From: Cladopsammia gracilis
Taxonomy: Eukaryota > Cnidaria > Anthozoa > Scleractinia > Dendrophylliidae
DNA length: 64,000 nucleotides
NCBI GenBank assembly: GCA_022457155.1
Contig: JAJGOT010000339.1
Location: forward strand, 869,501 to 933,500
Direction: 5' to 3'
The translations under genes were made by a program, and so were the position numbers. Below are positions 37,801 to 49,800 of the stretch, in pieces. The notes under the pieces were generated by a model, which saw only the letters and a list, made by a program, of their open reading frames with translations, ran no database searches and had not been told where the DNA came from. How positions within the stretch are numbered: the stretch's first letter is position 1; each line of letters starts with the position of its first letter.

Positions 37801-40800
37801 CAATGCTTTTTTCTGAGTGTTTTTGTTTCGCAGCAGTTCGCTTGCTCCATAACGACCCATTTCAACTGTTTTTTTCCCGAGCCAGGGAAGAGCATGAGCC
37901 ACGCCAGTCAGCGCAAGTTCACCAATGCCCCCGCCACGCGGGGGCCGACTCAGTTTCCCGAACTTTTCACAAATCTTGTTTTCTTGATTCCGCAGGAAGC
38001 GCAATGGCAAAACCACATCTTTCTTCCATTTTTTGCGGTCATATATCCAGATGGCTCAACACATTCAGTTTGTTTTTTTTCCTTCACGCAATATGACTTC
38101 ATTTTTCAATCGAAATATTCTTTTATGAATCTTTCATTAAACCTGGTATCAGTCAGACTGAGAGGCTGGAGAATATCATAGAAATCTTTTCCCTGCGACC
38201 ATTGATGGAGGAAGAAGAGGCAATAATACCCGCAAAGAACGCTGTTGATGTTTTGATACTGACTGTTGTTCCAAATCACCGGTTTGGAACTTTTGAATTC
38301 CTGGGGAAATCCCATCCCAAAAGAGTCGAAATACCACGTGAATTTTTTCCCCGGAGCGCAGCACACCCAGTGAGTTCCTGCATTTTCAAGCGAATCAAGA
38401 TTGATGATGCAGGGGCTGTGTTCTCGGGGCCTTGCTTCATCCCTGGCGAAAATCCCTTTGAAATTGGGAATTTTCAGAAAATCAATCCACTGGAGAAGAT
38501 CAAGGTTGCTCAGGGGTTTGTTCACGAATTTGGGTTTCACAATATTGCCCCGAGAACTGGGATATTGTTGAATGGACTTTTCGATCCCAGCAGAAGTCCC
38601 GTTCCTTTTTTGGATTTTTTTCCCATCCCTTTTTTCCAGCTGCCTACAAATGGAGGAGGTGGATTCAACGCGTGATATAGGGAAGGAGCTCCCAATCTTG
38701 GCGCACCTTTGCCTTTGTGGCGACCAACTCTAGGAGCGCCTTTTCCTTTGGGGCGACCAACTCTAGGAGCGCCTTTCCCAAACAAATTTTTCACCATGTC
38801 CAGCGCCAGTGGAATTCCGATGGAAGCCAGAATTGTTCCCAATGCCCCACCAGATTGTTTTGCTGATGGTTTTATCGTCAGTTGTCCTCCTGAATTCAGG
38901 GCAGTCAAAATATCCTGTTTCTGCTTATTTGTCAACAAATGTTTATTGGCAATCAGTTTTTGAATTTTATCTTGGGGAATGAGAAATCCGCCCGTTTGCC
39001 CGCTCCCGCTTATCTTTTTCACGACTTGACTCGCTCCTTCACTCGCCAAACCAGCCAATGCTGACAGTCCAAGTGTCTTTGCCAGGGTGGGTGCCAGGGA
39101 ACGAGCCAGGGGAACAATAGCAGAGAAAAGACTTCCACCCTGCCGCATCACTTTTCGGATTTGCGTTTTCGATATCTTGATTTCAACTCCCTTTCCCAAA
39201 GCCACAGCTTTGCCGATTCGTCTTATTTGATTTGCCGTGAGCCACAGTTCATCATTTCCGCTTGTTTGTTTGCCATCCAATCTCAGGGTGATAGGGCTTT
39301 TTGTTCGGAATGCTCTTCCAAGCTTGCTTTTTTGCCCTTCCGACAGATTTACTTTATATGGGTGATATGTTGTCATTTAAATGACAAGATATGTTTTTCA
39401 CTCCCTACACGATAACCAGCTCATTTCCAATCTTATCGATTTTCACTTCTTCGTCATAGAGAACAATCGCATGAACATTGAAGTTGTCAGTTGCATCTGC
39501 GCTCAATCGATACCTGAATATCAGCTGCTTGGGATCTCTTGTTGGTTTTTCCGTTTGATAAGTCAGATTGAAATAGATCAACGGGAAAAGAGAATTGTAA
39601 TTGGCCAGATTCAACTGTGTTCCAGTGTTGTAGTCATTTTTCCTCATTGCATAAGCCATGACATCCTGGAAAATCCTCACTTTGCTTTCACTGTCGTACT
39701 CTGTTTCCGGGTAGAAAACTCCGTTTCCATATTCCAGCCGGCAGTTCGACAAGGATGAGTTTGCATCTGCCGCATTCAGCTTGAAAGTGTCCATCAGATA
39801 GGGATTGTCTTCTATAGGGATGGCAGCGGTTCTTTTCAGCCAGACAAAAATATGCCTCACATTGTCGATGCTCGCTGAGATCTGGAAAAATCCTGATGAT
39901 GTTGCGGGAGCAGATTGCTGATACATTTCCCTCAGATATTTCCATTGCGATTCTTTCAGGAATGAGCTGACAAATTTGTCATACAGAGAATCTTTGGGAG
40001 TCAGTCTTGGCACCCAAAGCAACAATCGATTCACAACAACTCTTCCAGGATTAGCAGCAACGGCGTGTGCCATATGAATGAGTTCCTCATCATCATTCAG
40101 TGTTATCTCGAATTGAAGCTGCATAGGCACAAGCATCTTATCTTCCAACTCTTCGAAAAAGGAAAAACGATTCAGGGGAATGATCGTATTAGCGTTTTGA
40201 AGATTTCGAGTAATCAGTCGCCGAGCTTCAAATCCTGCATTCGTATTAGCGGTTGTTGCATCAGTATCCAAATACCAGAAACTGTTCTTGGCGACTGATC
40301 TGCTGAAGTCGTCGGAGTATTCCAGCAAATTCTTTGTGAAACAGACTTTATGTAGATTATCAGTATCATAAATAATCTTTCCTGCAGATTTTATCGTCAG
40401 GTGTTTAATCAGGGAATGAGCCCCATTGATTACGGTTATTCTGTCAGCGTCATATGCCGCTCCATCTGCTAATTTCTGGAGTTGAAATTGCACCTCGAAA
40501 TAAGCGTTATACCAATCATAGAATGCGGATCGGTCATTAATCGTGAATTTATAACCACTTTTTTGTTGATGTTGATCATTAGCTGGAGCTCGGATTGTGT
40601 CATCCAGCTGGAAGCGCACTAATTCATTTCTTTGAAGATATTCATTCGATCGAAAAGCCATTTTATATTATTTTTTTCTTTTTCGGATGCCTTGCCCAGA
40701 GATCAACCTGTTCAATATGACATCAGAACTTTCTCCGGAGGTTGACGCAGGGGGTGATTGTGACTTTGTTTTGCCTGGTGGCTTCCCCTTTCTCATATTT

Positions 40801-43800
40801 CCCAGCTTTTTCATGATCAAATCACCAGATTTTTCAACTGCTTTTTTGCCGAGTTTATCCCCAGCGTGAGAAATTCCTGATTCCAATGCTTTTTTCGCAA
40901 TGGGTTTCGCGAATTTATTGAAGACGACTGATGCGACCTTCCTCATTGGTTTGAAAATATTGTCCACAATGACACCTGTTCCTTTATGCCGGAAGACAAA
41001 CCGCCCCAGCTGGGGGTGGAAAAAACGAGAGAATTCATAACTTTTCATTTTATTTGTTTTTTCAAGATAAGCGAGAACGCTGTATCAGCTCCATTCAAAT
41101 CAACAACCCGCCTTTTGCCGTCAGTGATATAAATCCGAATGGAGCTTATTCTGTTTTTATTCACAGGGCTGAACATCACTCTCATGGGTTCCAAAGTGAA
41201 ACTATAAGAGGCCTGCAGAACAGATGTGGAAAAGGAGAAGATGATATCACTCTCTTCCCCATCCACAAGCGAATCACTTGTGAGATCGCAATGAACGTTC
41301 AACATATCAGTATCTTGACTGAGGTTTGGAACTCTGGGGCCAATGTTGACTTTGTCTTTCAGAATCTTTTTATCGAAACCAATGAGATCGCCAAAGTTGG
41401 ATTTCTCGAGATCAAGTTGCCAGTTTTCTTCCAGCGTGATTGTTACTCTGAAAGTTGTGGGAGAGAAAGCAAGATTGATTGGGAATTTTTCATTCTTTCC
41501 TGGGGTGGATCCTACGAGGGGGCCTGTTGCTTTTCGAATTGCCTCATTCAAAGTGGAATAATCCCAAACCCCAGCGGGAAAGGTGATATCGGAAAATGTT
41601 TTCCCACCGTCAGAGCTGAATCTGATCAGCTGATTTTTCAATGCTGCATTGATGTTATACCACGTAAAACTCATATTGATAATTCTGTTCAACCCAACAA
41701 CATATTGGGAATTTGGATCCAAAGCAATGGGCTGATTGAATTTTGTTGTGAAATTTTCTGGTTTGTTTCCCCCAGTCTTGACGGAAAAAGATGACAGGAC
41801 AATTTCTCTTTCGATTTCCATTTTAGGGCTTGAAATACTTTCTGAAAAGCTTCTCATGCTGGGAACGATTGATGACTCCCTCTTTCAGGAGAAGATCGAG
41901 AATGCCAACTCCAGTATTTCTGATTCCCTGATTCGTATTCCCAGCACGAATGGAGCCAACAATGACCTCAAGTTTCTGGAGGAGATCTGCGGGGTTGGAG
42001 AAAAAACGGATGGATCCGCCCCTTCTACCGACACCCGATCCTTTAAATGACTTGAGTTTCCCTCTATAATATTTCATGTAGTCATTCACTACTTTTCTGT
42101 CAGCCATTATTGGCTTTACTGCCGCAGCCAATGCCTCTGCCGTTATTTTACCATTTTTGAATTTGTTGTTATGATAGCTGATGCGGCTGTTCAGTTGGTC
42201 TCTTTTTTTTAAAGCCGGCTTTATAATGCTGATTTGAATGAAATTTTTTTTCTTTTCTACCGGAACCTTTGGCTCAGCTAAGACTTTCTCCGTTGTGTCA
42301 TAATTTACTAAACCCATGTTATCTAACATGTTATTAACTGCGTCTTCTTGAGCGCCTTCCTCGTCTCCCGCCGCTTCCGCTTCTTCCTCTTCTTCTTCCA
42401 TAGCATAATCAGGAACGCTCTCTTCATATTCCAATGGTTCACCTTCTAACTCTGCCAATACTTCTTCATATGTTGGCGGTCTTTCTGAATGTGGCTTAGC
42501 TGCTTGCGGTGCAACAGCTGCCTCATCCGCATCAAATAAGCCTTCAACATCCATCTCTTCAAATGGGTCGACTTCGGGGAGATAATCAATTTCTGTTGGT
42601 TTGGCCCCACGTTTCAAGACCTTCGGCTTTTTCCGGGGAAGTGGACCCAAATTCGACGCAATCACCTCATCCAATTTCGCTGTGACTGGATTGAACATTT
42701 TTTCAAACCCAATTTGACTTGTCTCTTCACCCAACTTTTTCTGGGTGATGACATCATGAACAAAGTTGATTTTTTTACCCAAAGCAGATTTGCTTTTAGC
42801 AATTTCTTGCCATTTCAATAAACTCATTTTATTAAGAATCATAATCTCAGAATCTCAGAATCTCAGAATCTCAGAATCTCAGAATCTCAGAATCTCAGAA
42901 TCTCAGAATCTCAGAATCTCAGAATCTCAGAATCTCAGAATCTCAGAATCTCAGAATCTCAGAATCTCATTCTCATAATCTTACAAGTTGCCACATATCA
43001 AGAAGAACGTTATCTTCTCTTTTAAAAATGAAAATCCCAAATTATGATTGTCAGGATCCAATCACGAATTTCCGACAACGTTACCCTTTCATGCCGGATC
43101 GAACTTTCAGGATGTTGATCTGTGGCCCTTCAGGATCGGGGAAAACAAATGTTCTCCTGGATATGATTTTCCGCCTGCTCTTCTACGATAAAATTTATCT
43201 CTATGCGAAAAATCTTGACCAAACCAAATATCAGCATCTGCTGAAAACATTTCGCCCAATCAGCAAAGAAGCTGGGTATGACGTTGTGGAAGTATCCCCG
43301 GATGAAATCATCCCAGTTTCTGAATTGTCAGGGGAGAATCAAAAGCTGGTTGTTTTCGATGATTTTGTTTCCGAAAAAAACCAAAAGCCATTGATTGATT
43401 ATTTCATTCAGGGCAGGCACAAAAAATGTTCTGTGATTTATCTTTCGCAAAGTTATTTCGGAACACCAAAAGATATCCGCCTGAATTGCTCGCATTTTTG
43501 CATCTTCGAATTCCCTAGCAACAAAGAAGTCTCAGCGATCTGCAGGGAGAACAATGTCAGCAAAGAAGATTATCGGAAAGCAACAGCGCAGCCCTTCTCT
43601 TTCCTGTATGTGGATAAGCCGAGGAAATTCATTGCCAAAAACTTTGATGAAAGCATTTAAAATGAGTTATTCAAATGGACTGCTTTCTGAAACAAGCAAC
43701 TTCCAGGGAGGAAAAGGACGAGATGGAAAAGATGGATTGCCAGGAGTTGGTTTCAAGCTGACGCCGGCAGGGGACTTCGACCTGCAAAGGAAACGCCTGA

Positions 43801-46800
43801 CAAATGTCGCTGAAGGAACGGGGAATTCGGATGCAATTACCAAACACCAAGTTGACACGCTTGCAACGCAATTGCGGGCAGATTCTCTCCAGGTGGATGG
43901 TTCCTCGCACATGACTGGGGATCTTGATCTCAGGGGACAAAAACTCATCAACCCCGGGGAAATAGAAATGAATCGCAAATTGATCGTCAATCTGGACACT
44001 GATGAAAACCAGGATTTGTCAGCGGTGAATATGATCACTCTGAAAAAATTCCACCCTGATGCTCCTGAACCAACTCATGAAGTCACGAAGGATATTGATT
44101 TGAAAGAACTTTTCAACGTGAAAAACTCAAAACAGCAAACATGGCATGATTTGGGAGCCGCATACAACAACCTGGTTTCTTATAATGACACCAAAAATAT
44201 CTTTCTCAGCCGCAAAGAGACGTTTCCAATGGAGACGGCTTTGGATATGGGAAATCACACCATTTTTAACGTGAAAGATCCCGAAGTTGCCGATCAGGGC
44301 GCAAATAGGCGATATGTGGATGCCCAATCCGCGAAAAAGCTTTCGTTGGAAGGTGGAACAATGACCGGAAACCTGGATATGAACTCGCAACAAATCAACA
44401 ATATTGCAACGCCAACTCTGAAGCGGCAACCCACGCCAAAATCTTATGTGGATAACCAGATAGGAGGTGTGGTAGCCCACACGATGGAATTAGAAGAAAA
44501 ACTTAAAGAATATGTCAATGAATCGCATATCACGTCAACCTCTCACCCAAAGGACGCATTCCGCTATCTGATGGAAAATGTGGATGAATCCAGCTCTGAA
44601 CATCATATGACAGTGACTGGGATAAGTGATTTTCCAGATTCGCCGCATCATTTCAACAAGAAGGCTTATGACTTGGAAATCACAAAAGATCTTTTAAATG
44701 AATACTCTGGGAGACTTGGATTCAATATGTTCAAACTCCCAGAGGGAGAATACACGATTTGCATTGAATTCTTCCCCGCGGCAATGGATGGCGTGAGCGT
44801 CAACGTTGTGAGCACAAGTCTGAATATAAATCAGCAATCAACTAAGAAGTTTTCGGGGTATTCCAGATCCATCATCCACATGCACAAATGGAGGATTTCC
44901 CCACCTGAATTCATTTTCCTGGATTTGAAATGGAGAGGAACTGCCGAGTCAGCCGAAAAAGGAAACGCAAAGCTGATCATATATGGAGTTGCTGGTTCTC
45001 AACCTGATGTTGAAAGCAGCGTCTTCGATTCCCCTTTCGTTTTTGAGGGCGGGAAGATGGTCATGGAGGCTGACTTGGATTTGAATGGCCACAAATTGCT
45101 CAATTCAAATTTGAAGAACAATTTCATGCTGATTGGAAGATTTAGAAAATCATCTGGAGACGCCATAAATATACTTTTTGATAATTTTTTCAATGATATA
45201 GTCATCGCCATCCGATGCAAATTAATTAAAGCATATGTCCAAATTTTATCGAAAACATCTTCTTTTCCACAACTGACTTTATATCTCCCAGATAAAGAAT
45301 CACAAAGTGGAACGAGGGTTAGCAGAGATAATAGAATTCAATTATTTTCTTTTTCAAATGTTGTTTATAAGGCAGGAGAATTATTTTCAGCAAGAATACA
45401 TGATCGATCATTGAATGTTGGGACTGCCCAAGTCACATTTCTTTTTGAAATTATCTAGAAAATGAGAGCGAGAAAAACGAGCCGAGCGAAACCCACGCGA
45501 AAACAAAGCATATTTGCTTTCAATCACATCCACCCCGCAATTCGGGAAGAAGAACTGGAAGAGATCAAAAAACTCTTCCGATTTTATCACAAAAGATTTT
45601 GGTGTCTGAAACGAGCGCATGGCCGATTCAAGAAAATGAATCTGCTCATGAATTTGACCTCTTCCGGCCTGGTTGCAATCGGGACGATTGCTGGGGCAGC
45701 AACAATGAACCCAATCGTTTTGGGAGTGATTTCAGGAGCGGGATTAGTTTTGAAAACCGCGAATGAAATGAAGAATCTGAAAAGCAAAATTGAGATGGCG
45801 AAATTCGCTTTCACCACCTATGAAAAAACATTGAGTGATTTGCGCTTCGCTTTGCGGGGAGGAAATTTTGATCGAGCTGAATTTTTGTTTTCAATGGAAG
45901 CGATTGATGGGATTGTGATTGATTTGGGGTTGGATTTGGAAAAGTTTGAAGCTGAATGGGAGAAAAAATTTGAGTGAGCGAAGCGAGCGAGCGAAGCGAG
46001 AGGGTTGAATTTTCATTTCTGGGAAATGAAAAATCAGGGGAAAATCACTTGAATTTCTTGATTTTGTTGAATATGTCAACGTGAAATGTTCTTTCATTTT
46101 TCCTCAAAGATGGTAAAAATCCAATTCGTTTCAAGGGGTGAAAATCTTTTTTTCCCAGCTTCGCCTCCAGATCTGCTAGGGCTTGATCTCGGTTCACCTG
46201 AAAAGCCACCCTGCAGATGATGGAAATGATTTTGATCAGGCAAATGGTTTCACCATTGTATTGGCATTCTTTTTTCTTCCAGTCCAATTCGAGATCTTCA
46301 TCCGCGAATAATTTATTCGCAATCATTCGACAAAGTTCATCAAAAGATGAAACAACGATCTTGAATTTTTCAAACCATTCCTCATCCATTGGGAGTGAAG
46401 AAAAATCGATTTCGCAAGAAAGTTGTGAATCTGTGGCTTTTGGTTCGCCGAGGAAGAATTTTTTCTTGTCCGACCTCCGGGTGATGGTTGAGTTGTTCTT
46501 TTTCAATGCATTGACGATTGCGCAATTTGAGATTCCATATTCTTTTGCCGCGGAATTGATGGAAGTGAAATTTTTGGTTTTTTTCCCATCGGAGATTGAA
46601 AAATGCGTTGCTGATTTCGACATTTTTTATGTGGAGAAAAAAAGGAAATAAAAAATTAAAATCCCATTTTATCTGGATAAAGCTCAATTTTAACCAATCA
46701 GTTCTCCAATTTAGTTAACTGAGTTTTAGCTGATTTGGGGAGAAACTTTTCTTGAATTTTCAATTCAAGCTGATTTTCAGCGAAAAATTTTCATCCCCGG

Positions 46801-49800
46801 AGAGATTTTCATCTCAAAATCCGTTTTCAGGGAGATTTTTCATCCCAAATCCATTTTTGTGGGCGTTTTTTTCGTTCTGAAATCTATTTTTTGGAGAGAT
46901 TTTTCATTCCCCCGGACATCCCTTCATATATTAATCTGGAAAAAAAAATTTGGGAAAAAAATTTTCCTCCAAATAATATGGGAGGAATGCTCCGGAGGAA
47001 ATTTCATTTCAAAATCAGTTTCCGGAGGATTTCATTTTCATTTTCCAGAGGGATTTCAATTCAAATTCTGGGGGGTTTTCATTTTCCGGAGGCATTTTCA
47101 TTTTTCTGGAAGGCATTTTCTGCTCCAGAAAAATCCATTTTTCCGGAGGCATTTTCTGCTCCAGAAAAACTCATTTTTTTCCGGAGGCATTTTCATTTTC
47201 ATTTTCCGGAGGGATTTCATTTTCATTTTCCGGAGGGATTTCAATTCAAATTCTGGAGGGGTTTTCATTTTCCGGAGGCATTTTCATTTTCATTTTCATT
47301 TTCCGGAGGGATTTCATTTTCATTTTCCGGAGGGATTCCAAAATTCAACAGTTTTTATGCTGCGAAAAGGGGAAATAACACATTTAAAATCCCATTTTAT
47401 CTGGATAAAGCTCAATTTTATCCAATCATTTCTCCAATTTAGTTAACTGAGTTTTAGCTGACATGGGCAGAAAAATTTCTTGGCTTTGAATTTTCCGCTG
47501 ATTTTCAGCGGAAGATTTTCAAACCCCGGAGAGATTTTCAATCCCCGGAGGATTTTCATCCCAAAATCCGTTTTTTGGGGGTGATTTTTCATCACAAAAT
47601 CCGTTTGGGGAGATTTTTCATCCCCCGGACATCCCTTCATTTATAAATTTGGAAAAAAAAAATTTGAAAAAATTTTCCTCCAAATAATATGGGAGGAATG
47701 CTCCGGAGGAAATTTCATTCCAAAATCAATTGGATATTTTCAAATTCAAATTCATTTCCCCGGAGTGGATTTTCAAATTCAAATTCAAATTCATTTTTCC
47801 GGAATTCATTTTCAAATTCAAATTTCAAATTCAAAATTCAAATTCGTTTTTTCTGGAGCAGATATTTTTTCCAGAATTCAAAATTCCAAATTCAAAAATT
47901 CGTTTTTTCTGGAGCAGATATTTTTTCCAGAAAAATCCATTTTTTCTGGAATAGATATCTGCTCCAGAAAAATCCATTTTTTCCGGAGGGGTTTTGAAAT
48001 TCAAAATGCATTTTCCGGAGGGGATTCATTTTCATTTTCCGGAGTGGAAAATTTCCCCTGAGGAAAAAAATGATTGGAAAGAAAATGCCTTCAAATTCAA
48101 ATGCGAAAAGAAAAAAATTGAGTGAAAGTGACGACGAAATTGATTCCATTGACCTGCTGATGGAAAGCTATGTGAATTTGGAAAAGTGGGTTGAAGAGAT
48201 TGCCGCAGATATGAAAAAACAAACTGAATTGTTTGAGAAAATGATGACTGAATCAACTCATTGCAAATTCTGCGAATCTGCGGTGATTTGAATTGATTGG
48301 AGTGATTTCGGCTGATTTAAAGTTGGATTCCGCAAATCAAATTCTGGGGATTTCAGAATTCAAAAAATTTTCCGGAGCAGAATCAAATTCATTTTCCGGA
48401 GCAAATACGTGAAAATCTGCCCAAAATGAACTGAAAAAATCTGAGGCAAAATCAGACCTACCACACGTGGAAAAATCAAAAAATCAGGAAAAAAGATTCT
48501 GCCCAAATTCACTGAAAAATTCACAAATATTTTCCAGAATTGAATTCTGGAAAAGATTTTCTCCCTGATCTCAACGAGATCCAACTTCAATCTTCATCCT
48601 CATTCTTGTCCTCAAACTCATCGAATTCCGAGGCAGCTTCCACCTTTTCCTCCACCAAAACTTCGTCCACGATGCATGTGATGGCTTTCAGATTTCCGCA
48701 GAAAAGGTGTTTGATTGAAAACACAACTTGCCCCCGGAGAGGAACGCCAATGAGTTCTTTTTGCCTCAGGATTGGTTTTTTCTTCCCATCGTCGCACAAT
48801 TCCCAAAATCTGCAGGAGAAATCCGTGTGCTTGAGTTTGGAGGGATAAATCTTGGCATAAATCTTTTCCTGCTCGGATTTGTCGATTTTCACGAGAGTGA
48901 AATCTCCCTCCTGAAATCGAGCAAAAGACGGGGAAATCTCTTGGATTGCCTGCTTCTTTTTCATCGCAGCAGAGTTGAGATGTTTTTCCAAATCTTTGAA
49001 AAATTCGATGTTTTCTTCCGGAAGAGTGATTCCCAGAGAAAACGAGTCACCTTGATGAGCGAAAATCTTGAATTTGGTTTGGAGTTTCACTTTGAACCGT
49101 GAGTCCATGTGGAGGCAGGGGAGAAGGCAGAAATTAATTTTTCCAGAAGATTTTTTCACGGGGTCTCCGAGTGAGCAGTCGGGGATAGATATTTTCTCGG
49201 GATTCATTTTTTGGGAGGAGATAAAAAATAAATTAAATCGTGAAAAATCCATTTTTCCATGAACTTGCGATCCTCTTCCAGTCGGACTGGGAGAAAACCA
49301 GTGGCCATGTCAACCGCTTTTTGAAAGTTTCTTTCTGCGTCACACGCTTTTTCCCAGATCAAATCTTCTTGAATTTTTTCAGCCTCTTTCTGAGGAGTGG
49401 ATTTGTTTTCACCTGACATTTTTTCTCCAATGGAGAAAAAATTCAAAACGCATTTTGCAAATCCACAAGGATGTCGTTCATCTCAGCCTGAGCCAGGTCA
49501 TGATGTTTATAAAGCCCTTTTTTAGGATGCGCGTGCATCAACTTTCCCAATGTAGCTTTCTTTTTCATGAGATAGATGAATTCTTGCAATCTGGGAGAAA
49601 CCCAAGTGACTTCGTGCGATTTTTCCCCTGAATCCAGAAAATGAGTTTTTTTCCTGCAGAGTTGATTGAAAAAAACTGTGCGTGATAACCCAAATCGTTC
49701 CCGAATTTCCTCCGCGGTGAAAAAATCTTCCCCGTCAATCTGGATGAATGGTGAGTCTTCTTCCTCCTGAATCCAGAACACTTTTTGATCGGTTCTTCTG

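Noticed and set aside
42840..42970. CRISPR-like array
   Set aside because: It is an uninterrupted 8-bp repeat without spacers.
46859..48061. Long Phe-rich open frames (up to 195 codons)
   Set aside because: Translation of TTTTCATTTTCCGGAGG repeats in several frames at once.
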